64,000 nucleotides of DNA, from NCBI RefSeq assembly GCF_000004195.4, contig NC_030680.2:147687045-147751044 (forward strand), read 5' to 3'. Positions 58,608 through 64,000 of the stretch are shown here, piece after piece. Numbering within the stretch: position 1 is the first letter of the stretch; each line of letters opens with the position of its first letter. Source of the stretch: Xenopus tropicalis (Eukaryota > Chordata > Amphibia > Anura > Pipidae). Made by a program: the position numbers and the translations under genes. The notes beneath the pieces are model-generated. The model was not told the origin of the DNA and searched no databases. It saw only the letters and a program-made list of their open reading frames with translations.

Positions 58608-58671
58608 AATAAAAGCTAAGTGATGTAATTTCTGTCACATTACTCACTGAAATTTGTATATTATAAATAAA
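58608..58671 (+). promoter_or_regulatory. fam3d: Polyadenylation signals of fam3d
   Basis: AATAAA at 58608-58613 and 58666-58671, about 360-420 nt after the stop TAA at 58247. Further AATAAA copies follow because the motif is part of the next tandem repeat, so several cleavage sites are possible. Confidence 0.6.
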
Positions 58672-58940
58672 GTAACCCCTGTTGTAAATTGTAAAATATC
58701 GGGATATTATAAGTCACAGAGGAGTTCCTTATAATATATAGTGAATAAAGTGCCCCCTATTGTAACATATAGGGATATTATAAGTCCCCAAGGAGTTCCT
58801 TATAGTATATAGTGAATAAAGTGCCCCCTATTGTAACATATAGGGATATTATAAGTCCCCGAGGAGTTCCTTATAATATATAGTGAATAAAGTACCCCCT
58901 ATTGTAACATATAGGGATATTATAAGTCACAAGGAGTTCC
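58655..58940. repeat. 71-bp tandem repeat (4 copies) carrying an AATAAA motif
   Basis: gtgaataaagtgccccctat + tgtaacatatagggatatta + taagtccccgaggagttcct + tataatatata; unit starts at 58741, 58812, 58883. Confidence 0.9.
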
Positions 58941-59855
58941 ATGACCTTTATATGGTCATGGGGGTGAGTATTCTGGGTTCTGCCAAAAGCTACTTATCTA
59001 ATTAAGTTTGAGAAACTTTGAGAATCTCTTTTGGTGTTCAGTGCAGGAGATCAAAGGGAAATAAGAGACTTTTCAGTAAGAATCTGGGACTGCGGCCTGA
59101 ACTGTTAAAATTGGGTCCTGCAAAAATCGGAACAGTTGGGAGGGGTGCACTAGCCCCATGCTGCTCCATCACATTATTGCTCCACCCCTTTTGCGCCACA
59201 ACCCTTCCCTTTCACACTGTTACCCCGCCCATTTTACATCATAATCCCACCCCTAGCTGGTTCGCCCCCCTTCCCCTATTCCCCGGCCCCAGTCTTGCTG
59301 TATAATATGTTTTTGCCAGTGTGTCGGTACCCGCTGTTCCCCGGTATAACGGGCACAGGAAGTCAGTATCCAATAATATTACTGTACCGAGGGGGGGGGG
59401 GCAGAACCCACTGATGACACTGGGTACAATAGTCCTAGGGGCAGCAGACTTTTAGGGGGTTTTAGTGCTTTAATGGCCAGAAATGTTCACAATTGAATGT
59501 GGCAGATTTTAACCCCTGATGCGCCAGTGTAATTACTACTGGTGGTCTGCATTTTAACACCAAATGAGCCAGTGTAATGACTAAATAAAATAGATCATGG
59601 CCATTTTAACCCAAGATGTGCCAGTATAAATCACTGACTAAAACAGATAATGAGAATTTTAACCCCAGATGTGCCAGTATAATTGCTACAGGGGAATAGA
59701 TAATCAGCATTATGGGGACGGGGCTTAGAGAACCCATTGGCATCTCCACTGGTTTGGGTGGGTATAATACTCCCCTAAATGCCAAGAATGTATTGTAAAA
59801 TACAGGGGGAAATGAGCTCCTGATAATACTGTATATAGAGGCCTGTGAGAGAGAC
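58941..59855. other. Intergenic spacer between convergent genes, no gene recognised
   Basis: Nothing but a G-run at 59391-59400 and degenerate about 60-bp repeats of taaccccagatgtgccagta (59510-59690). Confidence 0.5.
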
Positions 59856-59856
59856 T

Positions 59857-60053
59857 AAGGGGCAGATCAAAATATGACATTAGAGCTCACTAAAGAAAAA
59901 TTCACCCACTTTCTATTTATTCCTATGGGATTTTTGAAAGTGCATTTACGAAATGTAGAACTCTAACCCTCACCCAATGATAAATGGGCTTTTAAAAATC
60001 CCACAGACATTAATAGAAAGGGGGTGAATTTTTCTGTAATAAATCTGCCCCTA
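59857..60053. mobile_element. Palindromic MITE
   Basis: Ends taaggggcagat and atctgcccctaa are inverted. Inner arms aaaaattcacccactttcta and tagaaagggggtgaattttt pair well, as do gggatttttgaaag and cttttaaaaatccc. Confidence 0.8.
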
Positions 60054-60664
60054 ATGCCCCAGCGTGTATGGGAATAGTAGGAAAAGCTCTGTTTGATGTA
60101 CAAAAAGCAATTTAGGAAAAAGCCAAATCCCCAGTGTGTGTGTATCCATGAACTGATACAGTGTCAGTCAGAGAGGGGACGCGGCAGAGCAGTTAATTAC
60201 AAGTAAATGACAATTAAGAGAAGCAAAAAATGTCATCATAATACGATCATCAAAAAATCCCCATTATTATATGGGAATCTGAAAATTCAGGAAGTATCAT
60301 CATACAACTGGGTACATATAAACGTATCATGTATTTAGTTTAAAAATCCAGGCTGTTTCTAACTGGAGTCATTTTTTAGCCAAATCTTCCCCCCTTGGGT
60401 CCCCATGAAGCCTCATATGTCAAACACAAGGCCCCGGGCCCGGCCCTCCTGGCTATTTTCTGTGGCCCCATTCTCCTCACATAGTAACTAAGGGGCCGAT
60501 TCAATAAAGGCCGAAAACACGAGTGTTATTTATAGCATGTGTTAGAAATATTATCACTTCTTATACTTGTAGAATTAACGACTGATTCACAAAAAGGCAA
60601 CTTGTCTGAATTAAGAAGCGATTTTATTGTGGTTATTTATCTGGCAATGACATATTTTTAAAAA

Positions 60665-61365
60665 GTGTCTTCAGACCCTCCTTCACCGCAAGGCTAGGGA
60701 GGGTCCCTTTATCCCCAACTAGAGGGCACATCAGGGCCAACGGTCTTCAGACCCCCCTTTGCCAAAAGGCTAGGGAGGGTCCCTTTATCCCCAATGGCAC
60801 ATCAGCGGCAACGGTCTTCAGACGCTCCTTTGCCAAAAGGCTAGGGAGGGTCCCTTTATCCCCAATGGCACATCAGCGGCAACGGTCTTCAGACGCTCCT
60901 TTGCCAAAAGGCTAGGGAGGGTCCCTTTATCCCCAATGGCACATCAGCGGCAACGGTCTTCAGACGCTCCTTTGCCAAAAGGCTAGGGAGGGTCCCTTTA
61001 TCCCCAATGGCACATCAGCGGCAACGGTCTTCAGACGCTCCTTTGCCAAAAGGCTAGGGAGGGTCCCTTTATCCCCAATGGCACATCAGCGGCAACGTTC
61101 TTCAGACGCTCCTTTGCCAAAAGGCTAGGGAGGGTCCCTTTATCCCCAATGGCACATCAGCGGCAACGTTCTTCAGACGCTCCTTTGCCAAAAGGCTAGG
61201 GAGGGTCCCTTTATCCCCAATGGCACATCAGCGGCAACGGTCTTCAGACGCTCCTTTGCCAAAAGGCTAGGGAGGGTCCCTTTATCCCCAATGGCACATC
61301 AGGGGCAACGGTCTTCCGACCCTCCTTTACCAAAAGGCTAGGGAGGGTCCCTTTATCCCCAATTT
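60665..61365. repeat. 71-bp minisatellite (about 10 copies)
   Basis: Unit: ttcagacgctcctttgccaa + aaggctagggagggtccctt + tatccccaatggcacatcag + cggcaacggtc; starts at 60817 and 60888 give period 71. Confidence 0.95.
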
Positions 61366-61587
61366 GTCTTCAGCTGAGCATCATACCTTGTGAACCAGAA
61401 TATTTGGCTTCAAAGCTTTATATTGGTATTAAATCCTCCTCTTCCTCCTCCTTCATCCTCCTCAGTGCCCTGTGTTTGTGCCAGGTCTACTTGCTCATAG
61501 CAACCAAGCTGATCGTGACTTGCCTGTTGGTCGCTGCAGTGTCCGGCACAGAACAATCAGGGATTGGCGATTTTGGTCTTTCTGGTT

Positions 61588-63922
61588 CTATGGCTTCACA
61601 CCAAAAGTGCGAGGGGCCAAAATCTGAAGGAAGAAATGAGAAATAGTGATGGATTTGTGAAAAGAAAAAGACACTTTCCCATGTGCTGTAATGTAATCTT
61701 ATGCTACATCTCCTCCTCCTCTCTATGGTATAATCCCATGTAATGAGCCCTAATTAGTATTATGTACTTCCTGCAATATCACAGACCCAGGGCAGAATGT
61801 TAGAAATTATCTAGAACCTTATTTAAAATAGTCTAGCACAGATGCTAAAGCCACTAAACCCCTTGTCACTTACCCTCAGCTGCAGCTTCAGTAGAACCTC
61901 ACTGTTCTTTGCTTTGGACTTCAGGGGGAACCATTCCTCAATGGTCATGTCCTTGGCAGCCATGATGTTCGACAGGGGCACAGAGAGACTTCCCAGAATT
62001 TTATTGTCCTCATTTAGTACCTGTGAAAACAGCGCTTGTAAGTGGCCCAGAAAGGAAGGAGAACCGGCACAAAGGCAGCCCCCAATCTAGATCTACAGGA
62101 GTGAAGGGTCCAATAAGGGAAGGACATTTATACTCACCTTTAGCTTCATTTTCTCACCAAGTGGGTCCTTTATTAAGAACTGCATCCTCTTCTTAAATTC
62201 TGGCTCTCCGTTATTCTTTTTGCCCTGGAACAGAACAGAGATTCTAAATGAGAACTGGATCTAAAGAGATGTACCTGCTCATTATTGGGGTGAAGACACA
62301 CAGAGTTACTAGTAGCAGCTATTTGTCACGGCTACTAAAATAGACAATGCTGATTTTACTGATAATTGTCTCTATGTGTGTTTAGCAGAGGCAATTCTCA
62401 GTATTGTCTATGGTAAAGTATTTTTTGGAGCTTAGTAGCAGTGAAAAAGTAGCTGCTATTAGTAGCTCAGTGAGTCTTTACCCTTACTGGTGTTGTAATA
62501 AGAGATTTGTGTATTTTTGTATATCCCAGTCCAGTCAGTTTTGAGATTGGCACTGGGATATATGTTCCTGCGTTACTCGTTATATAATGCAGAAAGCGCT
62601 AAGTCCTAATTAATTCCCCCGCCCTCCCACATTATGACCTGAAGCAAAAACACCTGAGACATTGACATTTTGTTGTTGGACACAGTAATGTCTGTACTCA
62701 CCCCTTTCTTCTTTACTGTATCTCCGACAGTGACCTGCAGTTTGGCCAACGGGTTCAAATTGCTTTTCTTCGGCTGTTGGAGAAGAACAGATGAGATTAA
62801 TAAAGTGTAAAATACATGGAATGGAACTCAAGAATGGGAGATTAAAGCAAGAAGCTTTACAGCTATTATGTGCCCAAGAGAGAGGCATCACTTCTTACTT
62901 ACCCTTATCACCGGCAGACCCCTGCCTTTTTGGATAATGGTGTAGAGTACGGCCGATGACAACTCCTCACTCTTGGGAGGCTGAATTTGCTCGTTCAGTT
63001 GTAACACCTGAAAAACAATTAAATTAGATTTACAGCAAAGGGCAAAAGGCCCCAACTTTTCCCCAAGCAGCCAGAATAACGGAACATAGACTTTACCTTA
63101 TCCAGCTGGGCAGGGTCTGAAAGGAGTCTGAGAGTTTCCACCTTGATATGGAGCTCCCCAGACTGCACTTTCTCCAACCGGAACCACTGCAGGGGGAGAG
63201 AGAACCGTAAGTTACATGGGATCGGTGGGAAATCAGTGATTATTACAGTGCATCAGCATGGGAGGGGCCCGGGTACACTCACCTTATTGATGCATTTCCT
63301 CTCTAGGACCTGGGAAACAGCAATCTTACAGCTGCCCAGTGGCTCATCTCTCGCTTCATCTCTGTCAAAAACCTCAAATACTATCTCCTGCCCTGGTAAT
63401 TCCGAGAATAATATCTGTGGATAAAACACACAATGAGGTTACATTATCTGAGGAGGGATCTACTGCACGAGGCATAGACACTTAAATGACTCCAGTTTGA
63501 TACCTCGAATATCTGGTTCCACCGCGGGTTCAGGGTCTTAGAGATCACACTCGTTTTGAATGTTTTGCCTCCTCCACGTATAACGACAAAAGGATCCGAT
63601 TTCTTCGTGATAAAGTCCTTGGCGACAAGATTCTTAGCTCCTAATACGTGGATACGAAGTGCGTTCTGCAAGCAAAACAAAATGTCAGAGTACGGAATAT
63701 AAACCCAGTGGGAGGAGTCAGATCCCCATAGACTTTCTATGTACAGAGGAACAGAAGGGGAAACAGGCGCACAGACCTGAGAGAGAATTAGTGGCCCTTA
63801 CCTTGCGCTCTTTAAAGTGCAGCTCAGTCACATCAAATTTCGATGTTATGCGCTTCGTTATGTGTTTCGGGGAAACCAAGAATGTTGCAATTTTATCCAC
63901 CACCATTTTCTGCGTCAGTCTC
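61588..63922 (-). CDS. Extended-synaptotagmin-like C2-domain protein, 3' half
   Basis: Nine minus-strand exons, read from high to low coordinate: 63802-63922, 63504-63665, 63283-63414, 63097-63186, 62903-63007, 62702-62773, 62138-62224, 61874-62020 and terminal 61588-61623 (stop TAG 61590-61588). All have AG/GT borders and, after the first, phase 0. The first exon ends an SMP-like domain (MVVDKIATFLVSP). C2A follows (ALRIHVLGAKNLVAKDF, KKSDPF, LNPRWNQIFE, FEVFDRDEARDEPLG) with the Ca2+-ligand Asp residues present. Then comes a linker and C2B (NLNPLAKLQVTVGDTV ... FKKRMQFLIKDP ... LGSLSVPLSNI), where loop Asp residues are largely lost. The protein then ends quickly with ILAPRTFGVKP, so there is no C2C. 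E-Syts tether ER to plasma membrane and move lipids through the SMP domain. The 5' half lies beyond 64000. The exact paralogue is undetermined. Confidence 0.85.
62286..62484. mobile_element. Palindromic MITE in an intron of the E-Syt-like gene
   Basis: Left arm gggtgaagacacacagagtt + actagtagcagctatttgtc pairs with right arm aaaagtagctgctattagta + gctcagtgagtctttaccct. The left half matches 17391-17495. Confidence 0.8.
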
Positions 63923-64000
63923 CTATAGGAGGAGAGAAGGAGATTAATAAGGGACATCAATGTACAAAAGAAGGGAAATATCCAGCTGCCCTGAGGCGGC

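Overview
This is vertebrate nuclear DNA, most probably a Xenopus frog. The evidence is spliced genes with GT-AG introns, a Tx1/L1-like LINE, a CR1 fragment, L2-type 3' tails ending in (ATT)n, and many short palindromic MITEs of kinds I associate with frog genomes. No bacterial genes, CRISPR arrays or tRNA/rRNA genes were found. The organism call rests on recognition, not on a search.

Layout. (1) 0-28.3 kb, + strand: the 3' end of a gene whose last three coding exons I place at 21547-21608, 27301-27413 and 28225-28337. I tentatively name it cfap20dc (human C3orf67). Its introns are filled with minisatellites and a 10.6 kb Tx1-like LINE (3839-14414) that sits inside a 49-bp tandem array. (2) 28.3-45.9 kb: intergenic sequence, about half tandem arrays. 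(3) 45.9-58.7 kb, + strand: a complete FAM3-family gene, best matched to FAM3D, with nine coding exons, 684 nt of CDS and 227 aa. (4) 61.6-63.9 kb, - strand: the 3' half of an extended-synaptotagmin-like gene (end of SMP domain, C2A, C2B, very short tail), convergent with fam3d. The order and orientation cfap20dc -> fam3d matches what I recall of human 3p14.2, which supports both names.

More than a third of the window (about 23 kb by my addition) is tandem repeats, in more than 20 separate arrays with units from 15 to 113 bp. Several grew inside dispersed elements: 78-bp units inside an L2-like tail, and 113-bp units inside a DNA transposon. The 103-bp array has a six-monomer higher-order repeat, and a 100-bp satellite occurs at two loci. 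Nearly all long open frames in these arrays are by-products of periodicity and are not genes.

The most interesting object is the LINE. It has an unusually long ORF1 (coiled coil, internal peptide repeats, an RNA-binding-like region, three CCHC knuckles, a Ser/Pro/Arg-rich repeat tail), an ORF2 with APE endonuclease and reverse transcriptase, a 1,995-bp internal tandem duplication, and a 7-bp target duplication that leaves the host minisatellite in register on both sides. This suggests a retrotransposon that may target a minisatellite.
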